From Afipia clevelandensis ATCC 49720 (GTDB lineage Bacteria; Pseudomonadota; Alphaproteobacteria; Rhizobiales; Xanthobacteraceae): DNA of 64,000 bases. Both the position numbers and the translations under genes were made by a program. The stretch covers positions 2,840,926-2,904,925 of the forward strand of contig NZ_KB375281.1 in NCBI RefSeq assembly GCF_000336555.1. The letters run 5' to 3'. The first letter of the stretch is position 1; the number at the start of each line of letters is the position of its first letter. The notes under the pieces were generated by a model. That model ran no database searches. It was not told the origin of the DNA and worked only from the letters and a program-made list of their open reading frames with translations. This document shows, in pieces, positions 8,515-15,344 of this stretch.

Positions 8515-9237
8515 ATGCCGACGACGCCCAAAGACCCGCCCGATCCCGCCGGCTTTTCCGAAGCACCCCACTATCATGGTCACCGTGAACGGCTGCGTGA
8601 CCGCTTCCGCGATGCCGGCCCCGATGCACTCAGCGATTACGAATTGCTCGAGATGGTGCTGTTTCGCGCGCTGCCGAGGCGCGATGTCAAACCGCTGGCC
8701 AAGGCGCTGATCGCGAAATTCGGATCGTTTGCTGAAGTGGTCCACGCGCCGGAACTGCGCCTCAAGGAGGTCACCGGATTGGGTGATGCCGCCATCACCG
8801 AAATCAAGCTGATCGCCGCCACCGCGAGCCGGGTCGCGAAAGGGCAGATCAACACCCAAAAGACCCTGCTCTCGTCATGGTCGTCCGTGATCGAATACTG
8901 TCGCGCGGCGATGGCATTCGCCGACAAGGAGCAATTCCGGATTCTGTTTCTCGACAAGCGCAACCAGTTGATCGCGGACGAATTGCAGCAGGTCGGCACG
9001 GTCGATCACACACCGGTCTATCCGCGCGAGGTGGTGAAGCGCGCGCTCGAACTATCGGCGACCGCGATCATTCTGGTCCACAATCATCCGTCCGGCGATC
9101 CCACGCCCTCCACCGCCGATGTCCAGATGACGAAATCCATCATGGCCATCGCAGGTCCGCTCGGCATTTCCGTGCATGATCACATCATCGTCGGCAAGAA
9201 CGGCCATGCCAGTCTAAAGGGGCTGCGGCTGATGTGA
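8515..9237 (+). CDS. radC: RadC/MPN(JAMM)-family protein
   Basis: About 240 aa with an N-terminal helix-hairpin-helix-like part (LRDRFRDAG...[12 protein letters not shown], then [14 protein letters not shown]) and a C-terminal JAMM metalloprotease-like domain whose metal motif is complete: [18 protein letters not shown]. The historical label DNA repair protein is doubtful, and the biochemical activity is unknown. Starts at 8464 (ATG) or 8458 (TTG) are also in frame; 8515 is preferred because it begins the proline-rich leader normally seen before GHRERLR. A palindromic repeat element lies just past its stop. Confidence 0.88.
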   Translation: MPTTPKDPPDPAGFSEAPHYHGHRERLRDRFRDAGPDALSDYELLEMVLFRALPRRDVKPLAKALIAKFGSFAEVVHAPELRLKEVTGLGDAAITEIKLIAATASRVAKGQINTQKTLLSSWSSVIEYCRAAMAFADKEQFRILFLDKRNQLIADELQQVGTVDHTPVYPREVVKRALELSATAIILVHNHPSGDPTPSTADVQMTKSIMAIAGPLGISVHDHIIVGKNGHASLKGLRLM

Positions 9238-9258
9238 GCCGCGAATAAACTCACTGAG

Positions 9259-9342
9259 CCGTCATTGCGAGCGAAGCGAAGCAATCCATCGTGACTACAA
9301 AAGAATGGATTGCTTCGTCGCTTGCGCTCCTTGCAATGACGG
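9259..9342. repeat. REP-like palindromic intergenic element, copy A
   Basis: CCGTCATTGCGAGCGAAGCG... at the left and ...CTTGCAATGACGG at the right form long imperfect inverted arms: 9259-9289 pairs with 9305-9342 around AATCCAT/ATGGATT. A second copy lies at 49027-49112 in the opposite orientation. Both sit between convergent genes (here radC and the inhibitor gene). This family is common in Bradyrhizobium-like genomes. It may act as a bidirectional RNA 3'-end structure. Confidence 0.85.
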
Positions 9343-9345
9343 AAC

Positions 9346-10074
9346 CTATTGTCGCGTCAACAGCAGCGGATCGGCGCTGTCAGGAATGCGACGCCACTGC
9401 GCATTGTCGTCGGCCTCGAAGCGCCAAATCTCGCCGCTGGACGACTGCAGCAGCAGTTCACCGCGCTCGATCCGCCACAGCTTCGGCGCGAACACCGTTA
9501 CAAGCGGATCGCACTTCGGCTTGAGAAAGACCGCGAAGTTATCCGGCGCCGCTTCGGTATTGGTCAGCGTCAGGCCGCAGATGGACTTGCCGCTGCCGCG
9601 CACCATTGCCCAGTCGCCGATCAACTGGTCGGTCGATTTCGACAGCGCGCGGGCGGCTGCAAGATTCTGCAGGAGATAAATCCCTTCGCCCTCCCGGCGG
9701 CCTTCAAAGATGCCGCTCTCGACTTCGGTGAAGTCGATCACGGATTCTCCCCGTGCATCCTGCAGGCGCACAAGATCGAGACCCTTCACGCTCCATGCCG
9801 CTATCGCCTTGGCGAAAGGAAGCGTGTCGCCGCATCCCTTTTCAAGCTCAAGTTTCAACCCTTGCGGGGACGCTTCGTTCTTGAGCGTGACGACGCAGGT
9901 CTTGTCTCGCCCCGCTGTCGACAACTCCCATTGCCCCACCATCTCGCTGGTCAGCGAGCGGGCGTCCTGCGCCGCGGCGTTCCGGCTGCTCATCGCCATC
10001 GTCGCGAAGGCGAGCAGACATATCCACCCGACCGGCAACGATCTCCCGAGTCCGGCCGCCGCGGCGCGTGCCAT
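9346..10074 (-). CDS. Secreted protease-inhibitor protein with two Inh/Omp19-like domains
   Basis: 242-aa exported protein with a long N-terminal signal region (hydrophobic WICLLAFATMAM, cleavage near AAAQ-DA). Two consecutive AprI/Inh-like beta-barrel repeats follow: VGQWELS...CVVTL...GCGDTLPFAKAIAAWSVKGLDLVRLQDA, then IGDWAMV...SICGLTL...KCDPLVTVF..LWRIERGELLLQ. Each repeat has a Cys pair, as in family inhibitors of serralysin-type metalloproteases. It begins one base after the stop of the hydroxyacid dehydrogenase, so it is probably cotranscribed. The target protease is unknown and no serralysin gene is in the window. Confidence 0.8.
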   Translation of the reverse strand: MARAAAAGLGRSLPVGWICLLAFATMAMSSRNAAAQDARSLTSEMVGQWELSTAGRDKTCVVTLKNEASPQGLKLELEKGCGDTLPFAKAIAAWSVKGLDLVRLQDARGESVIDFTEVESGIFEGRREGEGIYLLQNLAAARALSKSTDQLIGDWAMVRGSGKSICGLTLTNTEAAPDNFAVFLKPKCDPLVTVFAPKLWRIERGELLLQSSSGEIWRFEADDNAQWRRIPDSADPLLLTRQ

Positions 10075-10075
10075 G

Positions 10076-11059
10076 TCAGCGTCCCTTCAACGGCGTTTCT
10101 GCAACCGGCGTCAGCGGCGCCTTGCCATCGAACCAGAGCTTGAGATTGTCCACCACAAGCTGATCCATGGCGTTGCGCGTGGTGATCGAGGCGGAGGCGA
10201 TATGCGGCAGCAGCACCACGTTCTTCATCGCTTTCAGCGCATCGGGCACTTCCGGCTCGTTCGCAAACACATCGAGGCCGGCGGCCATGATGGTGCCGTC
10301 CTTGAGCGCGGCAATCAGCGCCTCTTCATCGGCCACCGATCCGCGCGCGACATTGATGAAAACCCCGCGCGGACCGAGGGCCTTCAGCACCTCGGCATTG
10401 ATCATCTTCGCGGTCGAGGGACCGCCCGGCGTGATCGCGATCAGCGTATCGACGTCCTTCGCCATCTCGATCAGGTTCGGATAGTGCTTGTAGCTGACAC
10501 CTTTCGCCGGATTGCGCGAGTGATAGACCACCGGCACCAGCGACGCTTCGAGACGTCGCGCGATCGCCTGCCCGATGCGTCCCATGCCGACCATGCCGAC
10601 CTTGCGGTCGCGCAACGAACCGCGGCTGAGCGGAAAGGCCTTGGTGCTCCAGTGGCCTGCACGCAGATAACGATCAGCCTCGATGAACTCTCGCAAGGTC
10701 GCGATCAGAAGGCCAAGCGCCGTGTCCGCAACTTCCTCGGTCAGCACATCCGGCGTGTTGGTGACAATAATGTTATGCCCGGCGGCATATCTGAAATCGA
10801 CATGATCGTAGCCGACGCCGAAGCTGGAGACGATTTCGGTCTTCGGAAACTTCGCCAGCATCGCACCATCGGCCTGCACAAGGCCGGTCACGGCGATGCC
10901 GCGAATGCGCGCCGCCACGTCAGGCGAGATACGGCCGAGGTCACGCTGGTTTTCGAATTTGTGGAGGACGAAATTCTCGGGAAAACCATTGTCGACCACC
11001 GGCTTTGACGGGCCGTAAATCAGCACATCGACCTGTTCCTCAGACCCGTTCGCAGCCAT
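10076..11059 (-). CDS. D-2-hydroxyacid dehydrogenase (NAD(P)-dependent)
   Basis: 327-aa enzyme of the D-isomer-specific 2-hydroxyacid dehydrogenase family (glyoxylate/hydroxypyruvate reductase type). It shows the Rossmann motif GMVGMGRIGQAIA, the Arg of NVARGSVADEEAL, Glu near FANEPEVP and the catalytic His of LLPHIASAS. ATG 11059 overlaps the permease stop by one base (TAATG), proving tight coupling to the ABC operon. In-frame sequence further upstream is permease DNA read in another frame and is not coding here. The substrate may be a product of the compound the transporter imports; this is inference from context only. Confidence 0.92.
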   Translation of the reverse strand: MAANGSEEQVDVLIYGPSKPVVDNGFPENFVLHKFENQRDLGRISPDVAARIRGIAVTGLVQADGAMLAKFPKTEIVSSFGVGYDHVDFRYAAGHNIIVTNTPDVLTEEVADTALGLLIATLREFIEADRYLRAGHWSTKAFPLSRGSLRDRKVGMVGMGRIGQAIARRLEASLVPVVYHSRNPAKGVSYKHYPNLIEMAKDVDTLIAITPGGPSTAKMINAEVLKALGPRGVFINVARGSVADEEALIAALKDGTIMAAGLDVFANEPEVPDALKAMKNVVLLPHIASASITTRNAMDQLVVDNLKLWFDGKAPLTPVAETPLKGR

Positions 11060-11856
11060 TAGTTGTCCTTTCCAAGCGCACTTTCGTGCCAGCGTCGTAG
11101 CACAAGATATGAGGCCAGCGAGAGGCCTCCATAGATGACAATTCCGGCAAATGAGAGCAACAACAGCGCCGCGAACATGCGCGGAATGTTGAGCCGGTAA
11201 CCCGCCTCGGCGATGCGGTACGCCAGTCCGGAGCCTGCCCCCGCCGATCCGGCGGCGATTTCGGCGACCACCGCGCCGATCAGCGACAGGCCTCCGGCGA
11301 TCCGCAGGCCGCCGAGAATATGCGGCAGCGCCGAAGGCAGTTTCAGGCGGCAAAGGGTCTGCGTGCCGGATGCGCCGTAGAGCTGGAACAGCCCGAGCAG
11401 GTTGCGATCCACCAAACTGAGACCGAGCGCCGTGTTGGATAGAACGGGGAAGAACGCCACGATCCAGGCGCAGGTCACCACCGCGACATGCTGCGGCAGA
11501 TAGATCAGCAGCAGCGGCGCGATGGCGATCACCGGTGTCACCTGCAGGATGACGGCGTAAGGCAGCAAGGCGTATTCCAGCCATTTCGAGCGGCTGAACA
11601 GGATGGCGAGCGCAATGCCGCCGACGGCAGCCGCGATGAAGCCATGCACCGTGGTCAGCAGCGTCGTCAGCAGTGAGCCCGACAACAGGGACCAGTCCTG
11701 AATCAGCGTGGCAAACACCAAACTCGGTGCCGGCAGCACATAGGCGGGAGTATTGTTCATGCGGACGACGGCTTCCCACACGGCAACGCCGGCGGCGAGC
11801 GCGAGCAGCGGCAGCGCGATCCTGATGAAGCTGCCCGGCGCATGGCGTTGCGTCAT
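11059..11856 (-). CDS. ABC transporter permease, NitT/TauT (SsuC/ThiX) type
   Basis: 265-aa inner-membrane permease with about six helices and the family EAA loop (FQLYGASGTQTLCRLKLPSALPHILGG). It belongs with nitrate, taurine, sulfonate and pyrimidine importers. ATG 11856 overlaps the stop of the ATPase gene by 4 nt (ATGA), and the 3' end overlaps the dehydrogenase start. It is the membrane component for the THI5-like binding protein two genes upstream. Confidence 0.9.
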   Translation of the reverse strand: MTQRHAPGSFIRIALPLLALAAGVAVWEAVVRMNNTPAYVLPAPSLVFATLIQDWSLLSGSLLTTLLTTVHGFIAAAVGGIALAILFSRSKWLEYALLPYAVILQVTPVIAIAPLLLIYLPQHVAVVTCAWIVAFFPVLSNTALGLSLVDRNLLGLFQLYGASGTQTLCRLKLPSALPHILGGLRIAGGLSLIGAVVAEIAAGSAGAGSGLAYRIAEAGYRLNIPRMFAALLLLSFAGIVIYGGLSLASYLVLRRWHESALGKDN

Positions 11857-12677
11857 GCCGCAGCCCCCGCCTTGCTGGCCTCTGCAAGCGCTGTGGACAC
11901 CTCGCGGCAATGCGCTGCATATTCCGGCGACGTCCTGAAGTCCTCGCCGCGCGGCTCATCCGCGTGAATGCGAACATCCCGCGTGATACGGCCCGGCCGC
12001 GATGACATGATGAGAACGCGCTGGGACAGATAAACCGACTCGAAGACCGAATGGGTGACGAACACCACGGTCTTGCGCAGCCTGCGCCACAGCGTCAGCA
12101 GATCATTGTTCAATTTGAAGCGGGTGATCTCGTCGAGCGCGGCGAACGGCTCATCCATCAGGAGAATTTCCGGATCGGTGACCAGCGCCCGCGCCAGCGA
12201 CACGCGCATCTTCATGCCGCCTGACAGTTCGCGCGGATAGACGTCCGCGAATTCAGATAACCCGACCTGCGCCAGCGCCTGATCGACGCGCGCGCGCGCG
12301 GCAGCGCTCGGGACATGCGCGAGATCCAGCGGAAGCTGCACATTGCCGCGCACTGTCGTCCACGGCATCAGGGTCGGCTCCTGAAACACAAAGCCGATGT
12401 TGTGATGCGCGCCATCATGCGCGCCGCGTCCCCTCACATCGACATGGCCTGCCGTGGGATCGCTGAGGCCCGCGATGATCCGCAAGGCGGTGGACTTGCC
12501 GCAGCCGGAGGGCCCGAGCAGTGAGACAAACTCGCCGGTCCGGATCGTCAGATTGAGAGGGCCGAGCGCAACAACGCCGTTGTCGTAAACCTTGGTGACA
12601 TCGCGGAGCGATACCGCCAATCCACCCGGCGGTCCGCCTTGCGCACCATCAGCCTCGAGAACAGACATGCCGGGCAA
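11853..12677 (-). CDS. ABC transporter ATP-binding protein, NitT/TauT type
   Basis: 274-aa ATPase with Walker A GPSGCGKST, Q-loop FVFQEPTLMPW, signature LSGGMKMRVSLARAL and Walker B ILLMDEPFAALD. The C-terminal tail is typical of SsuB/TauB/ThiZ relatives. It begins 9 nt after the binding-protein stop, and its own stop overlaps the permease start. An ATG at 12668 is an alternative start. It completes an importer for a small organic compound. Confidence 0.92.
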   Translation of the reverse strand: MPGMSVLEADGAQGGPPGGLAVSLRDVTKVYDNGVVALGPLNLTIRTGEFVSLLGPSGCGKSTALRIIAGLSDPTAGHVDVRGRGAHDGAHHNIGFVFQEPTLMPWTTVRGNVQLPLDLAHVPSAAARARVDQALAQVGLSEFADVYPRELSGGMKMRVSLARALVTDPEILLMDEPFAALDEITRFKLNNDLLTLWRRLRKTVVFVTHSVFESVYLSQRVLIMSSRPGRITRDVRIHADEPRGEDFRTSPEYAAHCREVSTALAEASKAGAAA

Positions 12678-12686
12678 TCCGCTGCG

Positions 12687-13715
12687 TCAGTTTTTCGGCC
12701 GCAGGTCGAGACCCACCGCCTTGTTGACGAACCGCAGGGTATAGGCCTTGCGATAATCGACATCGCGCCGGGTCACACCCGCACGCACCATCTTGCCAAA
12801 GAACGCCGCCATGCGCTCGTCGCTCATCGCGCCGATTCCATCCTTCAAGGTGTCGCCTGAATCGACAATGCCGTATTGTTTCATCTTGTCCACCGAATAG
12901 GCGAGCAGATCGTCGGTCATCTCCGGGTTGGCCTTCTTGATCAGCGCATTGCCGGCAGCGTTGTCGCCATAGATGTAATTGTACCAGCCGATGATCGAGG
13001 CATCGACGAAGCGCTGCACCAGATCGGGTTTCTTTTCCGCGAATGCGATCCGCGTTTCGATCAGGGTCGAGTAAGCGTTGAAACCATAATCCGCGAGCAG
13101 AATGACAGTGGGCGTGAACTTCGCCTGCTTCTCCACTGCGAAGGGTTCGGACGTGACATAGCCCTGCATGGCACTGTTCTTGTCCGCGAGGAACGGCTGC
13201 GCGTTGGAGGTATATGGCTTCACCTTGTCCTCGCTGAATCCGTATTCGGATTTCAGCCACTGAAAATAGGTCGGCATCCCCTCCTTGGACACGAACAGGG
13301 TCAGCGGCTTGAGGTCTTCCAGCTTGGTAACCTTCGAGGAGGGATGCGCGAGGAAAACCTGCGGGTCCTTCTGAAAGATCGCAGCCACCGCGATCACCGG
13401 TACATTGTTGGCCACGGCGTCAAAAGACTGCAGCGAGTTCGCGCTCATGAAGAAGTCGAGCTTGCCTGCGATCAACTGAATGCGGTTGTTGACGTTGGGG
13501 CCGCCCGGAACGATTTTGACGTCGAGGCCGTAACGCGCATAGGTGCCATCCGCCACTGCCTGATAGAATCCGCCGTGCTCGGCCTGCGCGACCCAGTTGG
13601 TGCCGAACGACACCTTGTCGAGGACACCGGGCGCGGGCGTCTCGGCGCGAGCCGGGCCACCCACGACCAAAGCCAGAGCAATGGCGAATGCGCACAGCAA
13701 CCGGCTGGGTGGCAT
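12687..13715 (-). CDS. ABC transporter substrate-binding protein, NMT1/THI5-like
   Basis: 342-aa periplasmic protein with a clear signal peptide (cleavage near ARA-ET). The ligand-domain start NWVAQAEHGGFYQAVADGTYARYGLDV is characteristic of the THI5/NMT1-like family, which includes binding proteins for thiamine-pyrimidine precursors (ThiY) and related heterocycles. It is the first gene of the leftward operon with ATPase, permease, hydroxyacid dehydrogenase and inhibitor. An amidohydrolase-like creatininase gene is divergently oriented 81 bp away, suggesting an amide- or formamide-bearing substrate, but this is not shown by the sequence. Confidence 0.9.
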   Translation of the reverse strand: MPPSRLLCAFAIALALVVGGPARAETPAPGVLDKVSFGTNWVAQAEHGGFYQAVADGTYARYGLDVKIVPGGPNVNNRIQLIAGKLDFFMSANSLQSFDAVANNVPVIAVAAIFQKDPQVFLAHPSSKVTKLEDLKPLTLFVSKEGMPTYFQWLKSEYGFSEDKVKPYTSNAQPFLADKNSAMQGYVTSEPFAVEKQAKFTPTVILLADYGFNAYSTLIETRIAFAEKKPDLVQRFVDASIIGWYNYIYGDNAAGNALIKKANPEMTDDLLAYSVDKMKQYGIVDSGDTLKDGIGAMSDERMAAFFGKMVRAGVTRRDVDYRKAYTLRFVNKAVGLDLRPKN

Positions 13716-13734
13716 GATTGGACTCCGTTGAGCG

Positions 13735-13760
13735 TTTTGCCCATGATGGGCTTGGCAAAA
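13735..13760. promoter_or_regulatory. Nested dyad between the THI5-like operon and the creatininase gene
   Basis: TTTTGCC (13735-13741) and GGCAAAA (13754-13760) are perfectly inverted, with an inner GCCC/GGGC pair (13739-13742 and 13748-13751). The dyad is centred in the 81-bp divergent intergenic region, the expected place for an operator controlling both directions. No regulator gene is adjacent. Confidence 0.45.
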
Positions 13761-13796
13761 CTACCCCGCTAATCGATTCAAAGAAACCCGTCTGCG

Positions 13797-14615
13797 ATGA
13801 CCCCGAATACCCTGCGCGACTGGACCGCGTTTCGCTCCGCCGCGATCGGCGAGGCTGAAGCCTCCCGCTGGATCGCCGTGCTGCCGCTGGCGGCCACCGA
13901 ACAGCATGGACCCCATCTGCCGCTTGAAACCGATGTGCTGATCGCGCAGGCCTATCTCGCGCGCGTGCGATCCATTCTGCCGGAAAATCTGCCGGTCACA
14001 TTTCTGCCCATCGAGCCGGTCGGAATCTCCACAGAGCACATCGCCTGGCCCGGCACGCAGACGCTGGCGACGGACGCCGCGCTGAACAAATGGATGGCGC
14101 TGTGCGATGCCGTGGCGCAGACAGGCATCCGCAAGATCATCATGGTCAGCAGCCACGGCGGCAACAGCGCCGCGATGGCGCTGATTGCGCAGGATCTGCG
14201 CGCGAAGCATGACATGCTCGCGGTCTCCACAAGCTGGAGCCGCTTCGGTGCGCCCAAAGGCATGTTCTCTGCGGACGAACTGCGTTTCGGAATTCACGGC
14301 GGCGCAGTCGAGACCTCGATCATGCTCGCGGCGTTCCCCGATCAGGTGAAAGAGAACCGGATCGCGAATTTCGAATCCGCCGAAAAGCAGATGACGACAG
14401 AATTTCGCTGGCTTTCTGCCGGACGTCCCGCGCCGTTTGCTTGGGCGGCGCAGGATCTCAATCCGCTCGGCGTGGTCGGCGATGCCACGCTCGCCAGCGC
14501 ACAGAAAGGCGACACGCTGCTGGATCACGGCGCGCGCGCCTTCGTTGAACTGCTCGATGATGTCCGTCAATTCGACCTCAGCCGGCTGGCAAACCGGCCG
14601 GAAATAATGAGTTAG
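13797..14615 (+). CDS. Creatininase-family amidohydrolase
   Basis: 272-aa metal-dependent hydrolase. Family metal/active-site motifs are complete: PLAATEQHGPHLPLETD near residues 29-46, VSSHGGNSAA around 118 and the Glu-bearing HGGAVETS around 164. Relatives include creatininase, the archaeal formamide hydrolase ArfB and MftE, so the name alone does not define the substrate. It is divergent from an ABC operon for a THI5-type ligand, so hydrolysis of an imported amide or N-formyl pyrimidine-like compound is plausible. Confidence 0.88.
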   Translation: MTPNTLRDWTAFRSAAIGEAEASRWIAVLPLAATEQHGPHLPLETDVLIAQAYLARVRSILPENLPVTFLPIEPVGISTEHIAWPGTQTLATDAALNKWMALCDAVAQTGIRKIIMVSSHGGNSAAMALIAQDLRAKHDMLAVSTSWSRFGAPKGMFSADELRFGIHGGAVETSIMLAAFPDQVKENRIANFESAEKQMTTEFRWLSAGRPAPFAWAAQDLNPLGVVGDATLASAQKGDTLLDHGARAFVELLDDVRQFDLSRLANRPEIMS

Positions 14616-14753
14616 ATGTATAACATATTGATATTGCAATAAATTTTTAGATTTAAAGATTCCGCAAAGAATCTTCGAACCGAATTCCATGAGCCCACCA
14701 CCAATTGGCATGCGGTCCACACGGCCCGCCCCAAATCAAGGATGGAGAGTCTC
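14616..14753. other. AT-rich island with a stem-loop upstream of a small secreted protein gene
   Basis: The stretch 14612-14663 is strikingly AT-rich compared with the surrounding high-GC DNA (ATGTATAACATATTGATATT and onward). It includes a 7-bp inverted repeat AAGATTC/GAATCTT at 14656-14675. It probably holds the promoter of the following small gene, though no single -35/-10 pair stands out. Confidence 0.4.
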
Positions 14754-15020
14754 ATGTCGATCAAGACCAAGATTGCCGCTTTCGCTGTTGCCGCCCTGAC
14801 CATGACCGGTGGCATCGCCGCCTCGACCCAGCAGGCTCATGCCGGCAAGTTTCATCATCATCACGGCGTCGGCATCGGTGTCGGTCTCGCCGCCGGCGCC
14901 CTGTTCGCCGCCGCCGCCAGCAGCGCCTATGCAGACGATTACGGCTATCGCCGCTGCGGCTGGGTTCGCCAGTACGACGCCTACGGCAATTACATCGGCC
15001 GCGTCCGTAGCTGCTACTGA
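14754..15020 (+). CDS. Small exported protein of unknown function, His-rich N-terminus
   Basis: 88 aa. A Sec signal peptide (residues 1-30, ending AQQAHA-like) is followed by KFHHHH (His 34-37), a Gly/Ala-rich hydrophobic stretch (about 38-60), and a C-terminal RRCGWVRQYDAYGNYIGRVRSCY part with two Cys. ATG 14754 has GGAGAG at good spacing; ATG 14742 has none. A strong terminator follows, so it is a single-gene unit, as expected for an abundant small envelope protein. The histidines could bind metal, but no function is assigned. Confidence 0.75.
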   Translation: MSIKTKIAAFAVAALTMTGGIAASTQQAHAGKFHHHHGVGIGVGLAAGALFAAAASSAYADDYGYRRCGWVRQYDAYGNYIGRVRSCY

Positions 15021-15344
15021 TCGCATTCAAAGTTGAGTTCGGCGCGGCGCCTCATCCACGCCGCACCGATTCAAGGACCCGCCCGGTTGTCCCCCCGGGC
15101 GGGTCATTTCGTTGTGCGCTGTTTGTCTTGCAGTCTTGCACAAGCGTCCGTAAGCCACAGCCGGCTGTCGTCCAACTGTCACATAACGGTGTCATGGGTC
15201 GCGGGCGATTCAGCCGCCTCGCATTGGCTGCTCATAAGCCGAACAAGGCCTTGAGAACGAGCCGCAAATACATCCAAATGTCAGGAAGCGTGAAGTTTTC
15301 TGGTTTCTCGACACGCAGGTGCGCCTCTGCACGCCGGATATTTC
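15021..15344. other. Intergenic region with terminator, upstream of the fusion porin
   Basis: This 324-nt gap holds the terminator at 15076-15113 in its left third. The remainder is the upstream region of the porin gene. It contains CTGTCAC and GTGTCAT (15176-15195), which do not have Pho-box spacing. No convincing coding sequence is visible on either strand. Confidence 0.6.
15076..15113 (+). terminator. Rho-independent terminator after the small exported protein gene
   Basis: An 11-bp perfect stem GACCCGCCCGG / CCGGGCGGGTC (15076-15086 with 15095-15105), 8-nt loop, followed by ATTTCGTT. The T-tract is short, but the stem is very strong. Confidence 0.75.

Noticed and set aside
15176-15195. 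Pho-box-like CTGTCAC...GTGTCAT upstream of the fusion porin
   Set aside because: The two half-sites are 13 bp apart start to start, not the 11 bp of a canonical Pho box, and the second half is degenerate.
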